Assembly (NCBI RefSeq): GCF_900177625.1
Contig: NZ_FXAU01000006.1
Location: forward strand, 186,001 to 250,000
DNA: 64,000 nucleotides
Origin: Sphingobacterium psychroaquaticum
GTDB taxonomy: Bacteria; Bacteroidota; Bacteroidia; Sphingobacteriales; Sphingobacteriaceae
Direction of reading: 5' to 3'
Below the pieces are notes generated by a model. It was not told the DNA's origin, did no database searches, and saw nothing but the letters and a program-made list of their open reading frames with translations. Positions 36,909 to 46,953 of this stretch are shown here, piece by piece (the stretch's first letter is position 1; every line of letters starts with the position of its first letter). The position numbers and the translations under genes were made by a program.

Positions 36909-37595
36909 TTATTTACTATCCATAAAAATAAACGTTAAGCCATTATTTTTAGAGGTGAACTGCAATAGGCCGTGTTCAAGCCTACCTCCAACACGATACC
37001 TAGTCGCGTCAAAGATACTACTGTTGTAGTTTCTGGATAAAATTTCCTCTTTGTAGCCGTTATCGGTGCCCAACTGTACCGTTAGACTGTCACCTTGCAC
37101 ATCAACCACTTTAATCCAGGCATACCCTGTCCGGATAGAGCCGTCTTCTGGCGTAATACCATAGCCGCCGAAATACAGGTCATTAGCTTGTGGGTTATGT
37201 GCTGCTTTATGCATCAGTACCTCCTTTTTATTGCTGTTAGCCGTACTGCGGTATTCGTTGTAGGAAAGGCCTAGGGCAGGAATAATGAATAGCGCGATCA
37301 ATACCCAACCGTAGAGCAAGATCTGGGTCGATGTCGGTTTTTTGTTAACCTCCAGTTTTTGTTTCGTCAGAATCGCTTTCATCTCGGGTGTCCAGCGAGA
37401 GGACGGGATTTGATGGGTGTCTTCCCCGTGCCAAGTTCCACTCAGCCGATTGGTAACCCGATATATTACCCCACTATCTACCGCTTGTTGGTAGATCACA
37501 ACGGTCATAAGCTCTTGTTTTCCTGTGAAAGGATGATGTAAAAAATGTTCGCTTTGGGCCAGCGGTTTATACGTTCTACGTACGGTGATTGTCAT
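36909..37595 (-). CDS. Single-pass membrane protein of unknown function
   Basis: A 228-aa protein with a short charged N-terminal part (about 1-90), one membrane segment (QILLYGWVLIALFIIPALGLSY, about 91-112) and a C-terminal beta-rich region (LYFGGYGITPEDGSIRTGYAWIKVVDVQGDSLTVQLG) that would lie outside the cytoplasm. No family was recognised. It lies downstream of the Nudix gene on the same strand with a 105-base gap that holds a hairpin, so it probably has its own promoter. Confidence 0.6.
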   Translation of the reverse strand: MTITVRRTYKPLAQSEHFLHHPFTGKQELMTVVIYQQAVDSGVIYRVTNRLSGTWHGEDTHQIPSSRWTPEMKAILTKQKLEVNKKPTSTQILLYGWVLIALFIIPALGLSYNEYRSTANSNKKEVLMHKAAHNPQANDLYFGGYGITPEDGSIRTGYAWIKVVDVQGDSLTVQLGTDNGYKEEILSRNYNSSIFDATRYRVGGRLEHGLLQFTSKNNGLTFIFMDSK

Positions 37596-37678
37596 GCGCT
37601 TTCTTGTGTCTAAGTATGAATTTTAGTAAGCGCGAAGGTATGAGGAATGGCAGGAGTATCCAGCCCGTAAAAGCCAAG

Positions 37679-37702
37679 AAATAAGTCGGATAAGACTTAT
37701 TT
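37679..37702 (-). terminator. Hairpin at the end of the Nudix gene
   Basis: AAATAAGTC (37679-37687) pairs perfectly with GACTTATTT (37694-37702) round GGATAA and overlaps the Nudix stop codon. No long T-run follows on the minus strand, so terminator function is uncertain. Confidence 0.4.
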
Positions 37703-38081
37703 ACTCTTCAAGATAGGCGCGTACAATAGGGATATCGGCCGCTGCCCAATCGAATTGGAGGAGTTCCTCCGGTTCCGCCCAGCGAACCTGTGCATGTTCT
37801 GCTACCACTAAGGTGCCGCCCACCAACCGGCAACGAAAAGGGTATAGCAGGAGTGAAAATTCAGGGTAATGATGCTCAACCGGCGTCATAGGTTCACCTA
37901 CCACAACCCGCAGTCCGAGTTCCTCTTCCACTTCCCGCATTAAGCAGGTTTCATAGCTTTCACCGGTTTCCACCTTTCCGCCCGGAAATTCCCACTTCAA
38001 CGGTAGCTTCATTTGAGCAGAGCGTTGACAGATCAAGATCTTTCCTTCGTGTTCGATAAGGGCGCAGGTAACATGGAGCAT
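37701..38081 (-). CDS. Nudix (MutT-like) hydrolase
   Basis: A 126-aa Nudix protein starting at ATG 38081 (MLHVTCALIEHEGKILICQR). Upstream in-frame codons would add an unconserved stretch and are rejected. The Nudix box GGKVETGESYETCLMREVEEELGL is complete, and EFPGGK precedes it. The length and the N-terminus fit (deoxy)nucleoside triphosphate pyrophosphohydrolases of the MutT/CTP group, which remove oxidised nucleotides, though other substrates are possible. On the minus strand a TACTTTTG box lies 13 bases before the start, so a very short leader is possible. Confidence 0.88.
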   Translation of the reverse strand: MLHVTCALIEHEGKILICQRSAQMKLPLKWEFPGGKVETGESYETCLMREVEEELGLRVVVGEPMTPVEHHYPEFSLLLYPFRCRLVGGTLVVAEHAQVRWAEPEELLQFDWAAADIPIVRAYLEE

Positions 38082-38311
38082 AGGATAAAGATAACAAAAG
38101 TATATCCCTTTGTAATTTTTTTTATATGTTTGGAAAGAATTCCCTACAACAGGTGTCGATCGTTCGATACTTGCTTTCAAAAGCGTTAAGCTACAGTAAG
38201 GAAACGTAAACACTAAATTATACAATAGTAATAACCTTCATGCGGCGGCTTAAAAAAGCAGCTTGTTAGATAACCTCTTAATTCAGTAGCATATAGCTAA
38301 AATGCATAGCG

Positions 38312-38917
38312 ATGAATAGGCAACCAACAGACAATCAGTACGAGCGAGAGCTTGTGTATCGATTGAAACAAGGGGATCATGATGCCTTTGAACAGATCTA
38401 CCATATCTACAAAGATCGGCTGATCGGTAATTTGCTGCGTATCCTAAAATCGCGTGAGCTCGTGGAGGAGCAGGTACAAGATCTGTTCTTGAATATTTGG
38501 AAAGGACGTGATCAAATCGATTGCGAAAAACCGTTCAAAGCCTACCTCTTCGCTATTGCAGCCAATATGGCGAAGAATGTCATTCGTCGTGCGTATTACG
38601 ATAAACGGATGCGTGCCGCTTTGCAGCCTATTGAGCAGCGCATTTATATGCATGTCGAAGAGCATATCTGCTCGGCGGAGAACAAACAAATACTGAATAG
38701 CCTACTTGATAAATTACCCCCACAACGACGTACCGTATTTACGCTGTGTAAGTTGGAAGGGAAATCATATAAAGAAGTAAGCGAGCTGTTGCATATTTCG
38801 GAGAACACCGTAAACGACCATATTCGAAAAGCCAACCTTACATTACGGCAGCTTCATAATAGTGCTGATAGCATCGGTTTCCTATTCGCCATCTATCTCT
38901 GTAATCAAATTTTTTAA
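38312..38917 (+). CDS. FecI-type ECF sigma-70 factor (locus C)
   Basis: A 201-aa sigma factor. Region 2 is seen as FEQIYHIYKDRLIGN...EEQVQDLFLNIWKGRDQ, and region 4 as LPPQRRTVFTLCKLEGKSYKEVSELLHISENTVNDHIRKA (about 133-172). It ends with the short hydrophobic tail IGFLFAIYLCNQIF seen also in the locus A protein, to which it is clearly more similar than to the other two. FecR follows after 92 bases. It would switch on the locus C transporter and oxidoreductase genes. Confidence 0.9.
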   Translation: MNRQPTDNQYERELVYRLKQGDHDAFEQIYHIYKDRLIGNLLRILKSRELVEEQVQDLFLNIWKGRDQIDCEKPFKAYLFAIAANMAKNVIRRAYYDKRMRAALQPIEQRIYMHVEEHICSAENKQILNSLLDKLPPQRRTVFTLCKLEGKSYKEVSELLHISENTVNDHIRKANLTLRQLHNSADSIGFLFAIYLCNQIF

Positions 38918-39009
38918 AATTATTCTGTTGATATAGAGGTTTTTGTGTTTTTTTTATTTCTGGAGCCGCTGCTTTTTTTCCTTCGTGTGTATAAGCCTAG
39001 AAAAAAGCA

Positions 39010-40167
39010 GTGGAAGATAAAGCGCACATTAACAATTTATTCAAAAAATATCTCGATGGGTCGGTGAGTGAAGCCGAGCTGGACGAGTTACTTCGCTATT
39101 TCCATCTGACGGATCATAGCGAAGTGTTGCACGAGCTTATCTTACAGGAGCTGGATCAGGAACCCGATGCGGATGCAACGGTCGTGGCTGCTATGGGCGA
39201 TCAAATTGCAAAGAAGCTGTTTCAGCAGACAAAACCATCAAACAACTTCCAATTTAAGCGCTGGCTGGCCTATGCCGCTGCAGCACTCCTCTTTGGAGCG
39301 ATCGGTTTTGGTACATATCGATACCTGAATACAGAAGGAACGACTAGCTCGCCGCAGGTCGTTCATGAGAATATTATACAACCCGGTGGTAACCGCGCCA
39401 CGATTACGCTGGACAATGGACAAGTCGTCGTGTTGCGCGAAGATCAAGAAGGGATCGTAAATAAGGGCGATGCCTTGTTTTATGCGGATGGTTCACCAGT
39501 CGAAGGGCTAGGGGAGGTACAACAGGTACGGCTAACGACACCACGGGCTGGACAATATACCGTGACATTACACGATGGTACCAAGGTATGGCTTAATGCC
39601 GCATCCGAGTTGATCTATCCCTTGCATTTCGATAGCCGTGAACGCCATGTTCAGGTCGATGGAGAGGCTTACTTTGAAGTCGCGCACAATCCATTGCAAC
39701 CCTTCGTTGTGAAAACCCAAAAGCAACAGATCCATGTATTGGGCACCCGTTTCAATGTGCATGCCTACACCGATGAAGCGATGCAGCATACCACCTTGGA
39801 ACAAGGTGCTGTAGAGATTCAAAGTCCGAATAATCCAACCAGTTTGCGACTTAAACCAGGACAACAAGCCTTCACGACGGGGACCGAAGCGTTAGCCCTG
39901 CGCACGGTCGATCCCCAGGAGTATATATCTTGGAAAGATGGGATCATTATGCTCAACAGCTACGACCTGCCTGAGATCTTGCGGCAGTTGGAGCGTTGGT
40001 ATGATGTGGAGTTCAGTGATCTTCCTGCTGGTATCACATCCGATCGCGTATTCGGTATGATTCAGCGTGATGTGCCGCTCAATGATGTGCTACAAACCCT
40101 TAAGGACAATTATAATACAATTCAGTTCAAAATAAACGGAAGGAGGATTATGGTATCAAAACGTTAA
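39010..40167 (+). CDS. FecR-type anti-sigma factor, DUF4974 (locus C)
   Basis: A 385-aa FecR protein with a GTG start (MEDKAHINNLFKKYLDGSVS). The membrane segment is at about 86-105 (LAYAAAALLFGAIGFGTYRY). The periplasmic part has TLHDGTKVWLNAASELIYP, GEAYFEVAHNP, VLGTRFNVHAY, and a DUF4974-like end (NGRRIMVSKR). It should transmit the state of the locus C SusC transporter to the sigma factor encoded just upstream. Confidence 0.9.
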   Translation: MEDKAHINNLFKKYLDGSVSEAELDELLRYFHLTDHSEVLHELILQELDQEPDADATVVAAMGDQIAKKLFQQTKPSNNFQFKRWLAYAAAALLFGAIGFGTYRYLNTEGTTSSPQVVHENIIQPGGNRATITLDNGQVVVLREDQEGIVNKGDALFYADGSPVEGLGEVQQVRLTTPRAGQYTVTLHDGTKVWLNAASELIYPLHFDSRERHVQVDGEAYFEVAHNPLQPFVVKTQKQQIHVLGTRFNVHAYTDEAMQHTTLEQGAVEIQSPNNPTSLRLKPGQQAFTTGTEALALRTVDPQEYISWKDGIIMLNSYDLPEILRQLERWYDVEFSDLPAGITSDRVFGMIQRDVPLNDVLQTLKDNYNTIQFKINGRRIMVSKR

Positions 40168-40203
40168 CAAAACAAAATGATAACCATTGTCTAGCATAAA
40201 AAA

Positions 40204-40230
40204 AACCGGAGGTGCTGCGAACACGCCCGG
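40204..40230 (+). promoter_or_regulatory. 27-nt leader hairpin between fecR and susC (copy C)
   Basis: ACCGGAGGTG (40204-40213), loop CTGCGAA, CACGCCCGGT (40221-40230). Length, loop pattern and most of the sequence match the hairpins at 3001-3027 and 62073-62099, and the second base pair is C-G here where copy A has T-A. Seven A precede it, so on the minus strand it reads as a hairpin plus T-run that could stop antisense transcription. Confidence 0.5.
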
Positions 40231-40296
40231 TCGATGCTAGGTAATGCAAGAAGAGTTGTGTAACCACTTAATTTATAAACCTAACACTACAAAAGT

Positions 40297-43200
40297 ATGA
40301 ATAATATTGTTTATGCCATACCTATGCGCATGAGGAATTTACGTGTGCATTGGTTCGGCGGCCGACCAAATATAATGTGGCTAATTATGAAATTAACGTT
40401 TTTCCTCACGTTGGTGTTTACCTTTCAGCTAAGTGCAAATAGCTTAGCCCAAAAAGTAAACCTCGATCTCCGCGATGCTTCTTTCAAGAACATCATGGTG
40501 CAGATCCAACAACAAACCAATTACTCCTTCGTCGCAAAAGAAGATTTGCTGCGTAAGGCGCGACCTGTTTCGATTAAGCTCAAAGGAAAGGCTATCGTGG
40601 ATGCTTTGCCTTTGCTTTTTGCGGGACAACCTTTTACCTATCAGGTGAACGGGAAGGTCATCACGCTACGTGAGATCAACGCCACTACAGCGGGGACCAA
40701 CGCGGCGTTGCGCGAAGAAGTAAAACAGCAGCAGCAGGTACGCGGACGGGTAACCAACGCCAAAGGGGAGCCGCTGCCGGGCATCAGTATTGTCCTAAAG
40801 GGGACCGCGGTAGGTACCAGTACCGATCAGGATGGACGATACGCGCTTGAAGTACCGACCGAGAACAGCACCTTGGTGTTTAGTGCCCTCGGTTATTTAT
40901 CTCAAGAAGTACCGACCCAAGGAAAAGCCGACATCTCCATTGTACTGCAAGAGCAGTTACGCGATTTGGAGGAAGTGGTCGTCGTGGGATACGGTACCCA
41001 ATTGAAAAGAGATCTTACCGGAGCCGTTTCTAAAGTAGATGGCGACGCGATTAAAAATATGCCGATCCGCAATGCCGTAGAAGGGCTTCAGGGACAATCC
41101 GCAGGGGTGCAGGTAACCTCTACCGGAGGAAGTCCAGGGACACCTCCAGCGGTACGTATTCGGGGGATCGGAACAGTCAATGACAACAACCCGCTCTACG
41201 TGGTGGATGGATTGCCTCAAACCGATATCGGTTGGTTGAACCCCAACGATATTACGAGCATGGAAGTGCTGAAGGATGCTTCGGCAACAGCAATCTATGG
41301 TTCACGTGCGGCCAATGGGGTGATTATGGTCACCACCGCAAAAGGTGCACAGCGGAGCAATGAGCTAAGCAATCTAATCTCTTTCGATAGCTACGTAGGG
41401 TTCCAGAATCCCATAAAAACTTATGATATGATGAATGCCAAGGAGTTTATGGAATATAAAAACTTGGCGAATGTAAATGCCGGTTTGGATCCGTACTTCT
41501 CGGAGCAGAATAAAGCCGAAGTATTGAAATTCTTAAAAACCAACACGGGCTCCGAGGAAGGTACCAATTGGTGGAAAGAAATCAATAATAAAGATGCAGT
41601 AGTACAGAGCTATGATTTTGCGGTGTCCGGAGGGATCAAAGATTTAGCCTATAGAACGAGCTTCAACTATATGGATCAAGAGGGGATTATCAATGGTTCC
41701 GACTACGACCGTATGTCATGGCGTACCAACTTCAACCATAACCTACGCGAATGGATGACATTGTCCGGTAATTTCGGGTTGATCAGTGAGGGGCGTGGGA
41801 ATGTGCTAGAAGGAAGCCCGGGCTTCAATACCGCATTTATTGCTTTCGTGGCCGATCCTATTTCACAGGTATATCGCCGCGATCTACAAGATATTCCGGG
41901 ATTCCTGAAAGATGGATTCTTCCTGGATAAAATAGATCCTAACAATCCATGGTCTATGTATGGCCCTATCCTGATGACGAATAAGGAAAACCCCGTAGCA
42001 CAGACCGATATCTATAAAAATAACCGTTGGAAGGGAATTGCGATCAAAGCTGGCGGTGCGTTGGATATCAAGATCATGCCGTGGTTAAAATACCGGAGTA
42101 GCTTGGGTCTCGATCTGGGAAGAAGCGTATCCAACTATTTCCAACCTAAATATTACCTGAACGGAAATCAGTTTAACAACGATGCGACCGTTGGTGCATC
42201 CAACTCATTGACCAACTACTACGTTTGGGAAAACACATTGACCTTTGAAAAACAGATTCTGGACCATAAGTTCTCGTTGATGGCAGGAACCTCGGCCGAA
42301 CAGTGGAAAGGTGAGTCTTCAGGTGCTTCGCGCCAGGGCTTAGTTTCTAATGATCCAAGCCAGTGGATTATCGATGCAGGATCGATCAACCCGCAAGCAT
42401 CGGGTACGAAATGGGAAAATGCCCTGAACTCGTACTTTGGACGTGCTTTTTATTCCTACAAAAATAGATACATGGTGACAGCTAACTTACGTCACGATGG
42501 TTCTTCAAATTTTGGGAATGGCAAAAAATGGGGAACATTCCCTTCTGTTTCTGCCGGTTGGAACTTCGTTGAAGAGCCTTTTATGGCATCAATGCCATGG
42601 CTGGATGCCGGTAAACTACGCTTAAGCTGGGGGATGATCGGTAACCAGAATATCAGCCGTGGAGCATACCTAACCACCTATTCAGGCAATATGGGATACT
42701 ACCTCTTCGGGCCGCGCAATCCGCAGTTGATCGGTGGTAGTAATTACATCGGTAATGCCGGTATACAGTGGGAGCAGACCGAGCAACTGGATGTGGGTCT
42801 GGAACTTGCTTTCTTGAAAAATAAGCTTCATTTCAATTTCGATTACTACAAAAAGACAACCGATGGAATGTTGCTTAATGTGCCATTGCCAGCATACCTG
42901 GGCTTCCCAAATAGTCCGTGGTCCAACGCCGGTGGTGTACAAAACTCCGGTTTAGAGTTTGATATCGCCTATAAAGATAAAGTCGGTGAATTTGGTTATA
43001 CCATTGCGGCAAATGCGTCTACCGTGAAAAACAAAGTCCTAAGCTTAGGCGGCGGCGAGCCGATCACGGGTGGCGGCTGGATATCGTATACCACCACCAT
43101 GACCGAAGAAGGTAAGCCTATCGGCTACTACTACGGTTTCAAGACCGATGGTATCTTCCAGAGCCAAGCAGAGGTCGATGGTTACGTCCAAGAGGGCGCG

Positions 43201-43779
43201 CGTCCGGGAGATCTACGTTTTGTAGATATCAACAAAGACGGGAAGATCAATAACCTGGATCGGACGGATATTGGAGATCCATTTCCAGACCTGACCTATG
43301 GTTTCCGTTTAGGGGCCGATTACAAAGGGTTTGACCTTCAGATTTTAGGTCAGGGAACCTTGGGTAATGATATCATGAATATTGCGAAGATCGATATGAA
43401 ATCGGGTGTGGGATGGTACAATGCACCAAAAGACCTGATGGCTGAAGCATGGTCTCCAACGAACCCGACCAACAGCCAGTTTAAGATCAGTGCAGCGAAT
43501 CAGAACAACCTACAGATTTCGGATTGGTTGGTCGAGGATGGTTCGTACCTGCGTATCAAGAGTGTGCAGCTGGGCTATACCTTGCCCGACGCTTGGTTGC
43601 AAAAGGCACGTATACAGCGGTTACGCGTATGGGCAGGGGCATACAACCTGTTTACGTTTACCAAGTACACGGGGCTTGATCCGGAAATTGGTAGTGGATC
43701 GCCGCTCAGCATGGGCGTCGACCAAGGATACTATCCGGTCGCAAAATCATACATGTTTGGTGTTAACTTAAGCTTTTAA
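40297..43779 (+). CDS. SusC/RagA-family TonB-dependent transporter with STN domain (locus C)
   Basis: A 1160-aa outer-membrane transporter. The hydrophobic signal is MKLTFFLTLVFTFQLSANSLAQ from residue 31, so a start at 40387 is possible. Domains in order are STN (53-127), carboxypeptidase-regulatory-like (147-218), LEEVVVVGYGTQ (224-235), plug with VRIRGIGTVNDNNPLYVVDG and GSRAANGVIMVTT, and a barrel ending FGVNLSF. It signals through the upstream FecR. SusD follows after 3 bases. The linked exported oxidoreductases suggest a carbohydrate substrate. Confidence 0.92.
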   Translation: MNNIVYAIPMRMRNLRVHWFGGRPNIMWLIMKLTFFLTLVFTFQLSANSLAQKVNLDLRDASFKNIMVQIQQQTNYSFVAKEDLLRKARPVSIKLKGKAIVDALPLLFAGQPFTYQVNGKVITLREINATTAGTNAALREEVKQQQQVRGRVTNAKGEPLPGISIVLKGTAVGTSTDQDGRYALEVPTENSTLVFSALGYLSQEVPTQGKADISIVLQEQLRDLEEVVVVGYGTQLKRDLTGAVSKVDGDAIKNMPIRNAVEGLQGQSAGVQVTSTGGSPGTPPAVRIRGIGTVNDNNPLYVVDGLPQTDIGWLNPNDITSMEVLKDASATAIYGSRAANGVIMVTTAKGAQRSNELSNLISFDSYVGFQNPIKTYDMMNAKEFMEYKNLANVNAGLDPYFSEQNKAEVLKFLKTNTGSEEGTNWWKEINNKDAVVQSYDFAVSGGIKDLAYRTSFNYMDQEGIINGSDYDRMSWRTNFNHNLREWMTLSGNFGLISEGRGNVLEGSPGFNTAFIAFVADPISQVYRRDLQDIPGFLKDGFFLDKIDPNNPWSMYGPILMTNKENPVAQTDIYKNNRWKGIAIKAGGALDIKIMPWLKYRSSLGLDLGRSVSNYFQPKYYLNGNQFNNDATVGASNSLTNYYVWENTLTFEKQILDHKFSLMAGTSAEQWKGESSGASRQGLVSNDPSQWIIDAGSINPQASGTKWENALNSYFGRAFYSYKNRYMVTANLRHDGSSNFGNGKKWGTFPSVSAGWNFVEEPFMASMPWLDAGKLRLSWGMIGNQNISRGAYLTTYSGNMGYYLFGPRNPQLIGGSNYIGNAGIQWEQTEQLDVGLELAFLKNKLHFNFDYYKKTTDGMLLNVPLPAYLGFPNSPWSNAGGVQNSGLEFDIAYKDKVGEFGYTIAANASTVKNKVLSLGGGEPITGGGWISYTTTMTEEGKPIGYYYGFKTDGIFQSQAEVDGYVQEGARPGDLRFVDINKDGKINNLDRTDIGDPFPDLTYGFRLGADYKGFDLQILGQGTLGNDIMNIAKIDMKSGVGWYNAPKDLMAEAWSPTNPTNSQFKISAANQNNLQISDWLVEDGSYLRIKSVQLGYTLPDAWLQKARIQRLRVWAGAYNLFTFTKYTGLDPEIGSGSPLSMGVDQGYYPVAKSYMFGVNLSF

Positions 43780-43782
43780 GTA

Positions 43783-45450
43783 ATGAAAAGAAGAATTCTA
43801 AAAGCCTGCGTGCTATCGGCTTTATTAATACCGATGGGATGTAAAAAGGACTATCTAAATAGAGATCCATACGGGATCTTGAATCAAAGTGAATTTTTTA
43901 AGACCGATGGGGCCGGCATGAAACTCCTGACAAGCTGTTACCAGCCCATGATGGATGGCTGGGGCTTTACGGTCAATAAAGTAGCGATCGGCGATGAGGT
44001 GGTCGATAATGCTGGAGCCGGTGGGTCCGATCCGGGGGATCGCCCGCAGACGACCGAAGTGGGGCGCGGTCGTCCCTTGGCTTCCAATGCCTTGTTGTTT
44101 GAAACCTGGGCCAATCGCTTTAAAGGAATCGGTAACTGTAATATTGCATTAGAAGGATTTGTGAAGGAAGGGGCCAACCTCATCCAGGACGGCAAGCCGG
44201 TATCAGCAGAAACGGTAAAACGTTATATCGCTGAGGTTAAGTTCTTACGTGCTTGGTATTATTTCGATCTGCTGGTCGTTTTCAAGGAAGTGCCTTTGGT
44301 CATCCAGGTGGAAGATCCATCCACGCGAAAAGCAAAAGCATCGTTGGCCGAACTCCGGGCGCAAGTATATAAAGACTTGGATGAGGCTATTGCGGAAAGC
44401 AACCTACCACGTAGTTCTGCTTTGACAAGTGCCGAAACAGGGCGCGTCACGAAAGATGCTGCCTTAGCCTTGAAGGCCAGAGCCGCACTGTTTTTAGGCG
44501 GATTGATGGAGCAAGGGGTGCTCACGGGAGATGCAAAAGCCGAATATACCTTGGCTAAGGATGCGGCAGGCGATGTGGTTAAAAACGGGGGCTTAAACCT
44601 GTTGCCAGATTTCCAGGATCTGTTTCGTGGCGATTACCAGGTAGGCCCATTCTCGAAGGAATGTATTCTGGGCGTGATGCGCAAATTTGATCCGGCTTAT
44701 GGCTTGGGAGGAGATGCTTTCGCGATCATGAACGTGGGGCGTAACAATGTTGGCGGATGGGGAGGTAACACCCCGACGCGCGATTTGGCCGCTTCGTTCG
44801 ATCCAGCCGATCCACGTAAGATGTTCACCATCATCAGTCATAACGATATTTTTAAAACATCCACTGGTGGTCAGGAAGTACATAACTACCGGGGCTATTT
44901 CAATGATTTCGATCTGCAACATAGCCGTAAAGCATTTGTACCACAGCAGTATCGCCAAAACAACGACCTGCAACGCAGCAACTGGCAGCCGTATTGGATC
45001 CGCTATGCGGAAGTATTACTGGTCTATGCAGAAGCGATCGTGCGGTCGGGCGGAAGTGCGTCAGAAGCATTGCCTTATGTCAATGAAGTGCGCAAGCGTG
45101 CCTACGTGACGACCTCCATCGTCGATGGTCCAGCAATCTATAGAGCATTTGGCGAAGGGCTGAAGGCTGTTTCGGAGAGTGAATTCAACACAACCTATGC
45201 GATTAAAGCATCGGATAATGTGTTGGAAGCGATCAAGGCGGAGCGTCGCCACGAGTTGGCTTTGGAAGGATTTAGACTTTATGATTTGGTGCGTTGGGGA
45301 ACCTACGCAACGACCATGAAAGCCTTTTTCCAGAAATACGGCTTTGCCGATAAAGGACGAGATGCAAGCGATAAGAGCTGGCCTTTCCCGATTCCACAGA
45401 TTGAAATTGACCGCTCCAACGGGGTATTAGTACAAAATGATAACTATTAA
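43783..45450 (+). CDS. SusD/RagB-family nutrient-binding lipoprotein (locus C)
   Basis: A 555-aa lipoprotein (MKRRILKACVLSALLIPMGC, Cys20). It has the RagB/SusD hallmarks YIAEVKFLRAWYYFDLLVVFKEVPLV, RYAEVLLVYAEAIVRSGG and ERRHELALEGFRLYDLVRWG, and the typical C-terminal FPIPQIEIDRSNGVLVQN. It is the partner of the SusC encoded 3 bases upstream. The oxidoreductase gene follows with a 2-base gap, so all are on one transcript. Confidence 0.92.
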   Translation: MKRRILKACVLSALLIPMGCKKDYLNRDPYGILNQSEFFKTDGAGMKLLTSCYQPMMDGWGFTVNKVAIGDEVVDNAGAGGSDPGDRPQTTEVGRGRPLASNALLFETWANRFKGIGNCNIALEGFVKEGANLIQDGKPVSAETVKRYIAEVKFLRAWYYFDLLVVFKEVPLVIQVEDPSTRKAKASLAELRAQVYKDLDEAIAESNLPRSSALTSAETGRVTKDAALALKARAALFLGGLMEQGVLTGDAKAEYTLAKDAAGDVVKNGGLNLLPDFQDLFRGDYQVGPFSKECILGVMRKFDPAYGLGGDAFAIMNVGRNNVGGWGGNTPTRDLAASFDPADPRKMFTIISHNDIFKTSTGGQEVHNYRGYFNDFDLQHSRKAFVPQQYRQNNDLQRSNWQPYWIRYAEVLLVYAEAIVRSGGSASEALPYVNEVRKRAYVTTSIVDGPAIYRAFGEGLKAVSESEFNTTYAIKASDNVLEAIKAERRHELALEGFRLYDLVRWGTYATTMKAFFQKYGFADKGRDASDKSWPFPIPQIEIDRSNGVLVQNDNY

Positions 45451-45452
45451 CA

Positions 45453-46949
45453 ATGGACAGAAGAAACTTTATTAAGAATAGCGCTACCGTTGCCGGTTTT
45501 ACGATTGTATCGAGCAATGTATTGGGAAAAACATTAGGGCATGTGGCTCCCAGTGATAAATTGAATATAGCAGGCATCGGTGTCGGCGGCATGGGCCGTC
45601 GTAACCTGGCCAATATGAATACCGAGAATATTGTGGCCTTGTGTGATGTGGATTGGAAATATGCCAAAAAAACATTTAACGATTACCCGAAAGCCAAACA
45701 GTTTAAAGATTGGCGGGAGATGTTCGATCAGATGGGTAACTCGATCGATGCGGTGATGGTGGCGACACCAGACCATACACACGCTTTGGTGTCGGCACAT
45801 GCCATGACATTGGGTAAGCACTGTTACACCCAAAAGCCCTTGACTCACTCGGTTTATGAGTCTCGTTTATTGACCAACCTGGCTAAAAAACATAAGGTAG
45901 CCACCCAGATGGGTAACCAAGGGAACTCTTTCGACTGGTGCCGCCAGATTGCGGAATGGATTCAGTCGGATGCTATCGGTGAGGTTTACGAAGTACATTG
46001 CTGGACCGATAGACCAATTTGGCCGCAAGGGTTGATGAAGCCTAAAGATGCGATGCCGGTGCCTGATACATTGGCTTGGGATTTATTCTTAGGCCCAGCC
46101 GAGAATCGTCCATACAACAGCGTTTACACACCATGGAACTGGCGCGGATGGTGGGATTTTGGAACAGGTGCGTTAGGGGATATGGCCTGCCATATTATGG
46201 ATCCTATCTATTGGGCACTTGACCTTAAATACCCGACCAAAGTGAACGGTAGCTCTACTTTGAGCAACCTGTATTCACCTCCACACGCGCAGATGGTACA
46301 GTACACATTCCCGGCTCGTCCGAAGAAAGGGAAAGTCAATATGCCGGAAGTGAAAGTACATTGGTATGATGGTGGTTTGGTGCCGGAGCGACCACAAGAG
46401 CTTGCACCGGGACAGATGATGGGCGATGAGAATGGCGGAATTATTTTCGTGGGTAAGAAAGGTAAGATCATGACGGGATGTTACGGGATGAATGCTACCT
46501 TGCTGCCTGTTACGGAGATGAACCATTTTGCACAACCTAAGCCGTGGATCCCACGGGTGAAGGGTGGAAATGGGGATATCTGGAACACCAATGCGCATGA
46601 GCAGGATTGGATCCGTGCCGCCAAGGAGTCCCCAAGCAGCCGCAAAGAGGCGAGTTCTAACTTTGGGTTCTCGGGGCCATTCAATGAGATGGTGGTGATG
46701 GGTGTCTTGGCGGTGCGCCTACAAGCGTTGCACCGCGACCTGTTGTGGGATGGGGAACGCATGGAGTTTACCAATATCAGTGCCGCAGATAAGCTGAAGA
46801 TTGTTTCGGTGGATGAGTTCAGCGTAGTCGATGGTGACCCTCGGTTCAATAGACAATATGTGGAGCTGAATGCTAAAGATGCAGCCAGCGAGTGGATTAA
46901 GCACCGCTACCACAATGGTTTTAGTTTACCGGATATGCCTAAATTCTAA
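45453..46949 (+). CDS. Tat-exported Gfo/Idh/MocA-family oxidoreductase, large type (locus C)
   Basis: A 498-aa oxidoreductase with a Tat signal (DRRNFIKNSATVAGFTIVSS). The Rossmann loop is GVGGMG (43-48). At the EKP position it has QKP (127-129, CYTQKPLTHSV), as in the larger exported subgroup of this family. Later stretches rich in Trp (TPWNWRGWWDFGTGALGDMACH) form the substrate domain. It probably oxidises or reduces a sugar or glycoside taken up by the locus C SusCD pair. It is followed 4 bases on by a second family member. Confidence 0.88.
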   Translation: MDRRNFIKNSATVAGFTIVSSNVLGKTLGHVAPSDKLNIAGIGVGGMGRRNLANMNTENIVALCDVDWKYAKKTFNDYPKAKQFKDWREMFDQMGNSIDAVMVATPDHTHALVSAHAMTLGKHCYTQKPLTHSVYESRLLTNLAKKHKVATQMGNQGNSFDWCRQIAEWIQSDAIGEVYEVHCWTDRPIWPQGLMKPKDAMPVPDTLAWDLFLGPAENRPYNSVYTPWNWRGWWDFGTGALGDMACHIMDPIYWALDLKYPTKVNGSSTLSNLYSPPHAQMVQYTFPARPKKGKVNMPEVKVHWYDGGLVPERPQELAPGQMMGDENGGIIFVGKKGKIMTGCYGMNATLLPVTEMNHFAQPKPWIPRVKGGNGDIWNTNAHEQDWIRAAKESPSSRKEASSNFGFSGPFNEMVVMGVLAVRLQALHRDLLWDGERMEFTNISAADKLKIVSVDEFSVVDGDPRFNRQYVELNAKDAASEWIKHRYHNGFSLPDMPKF

Positions 46950-46953
46950 TCGC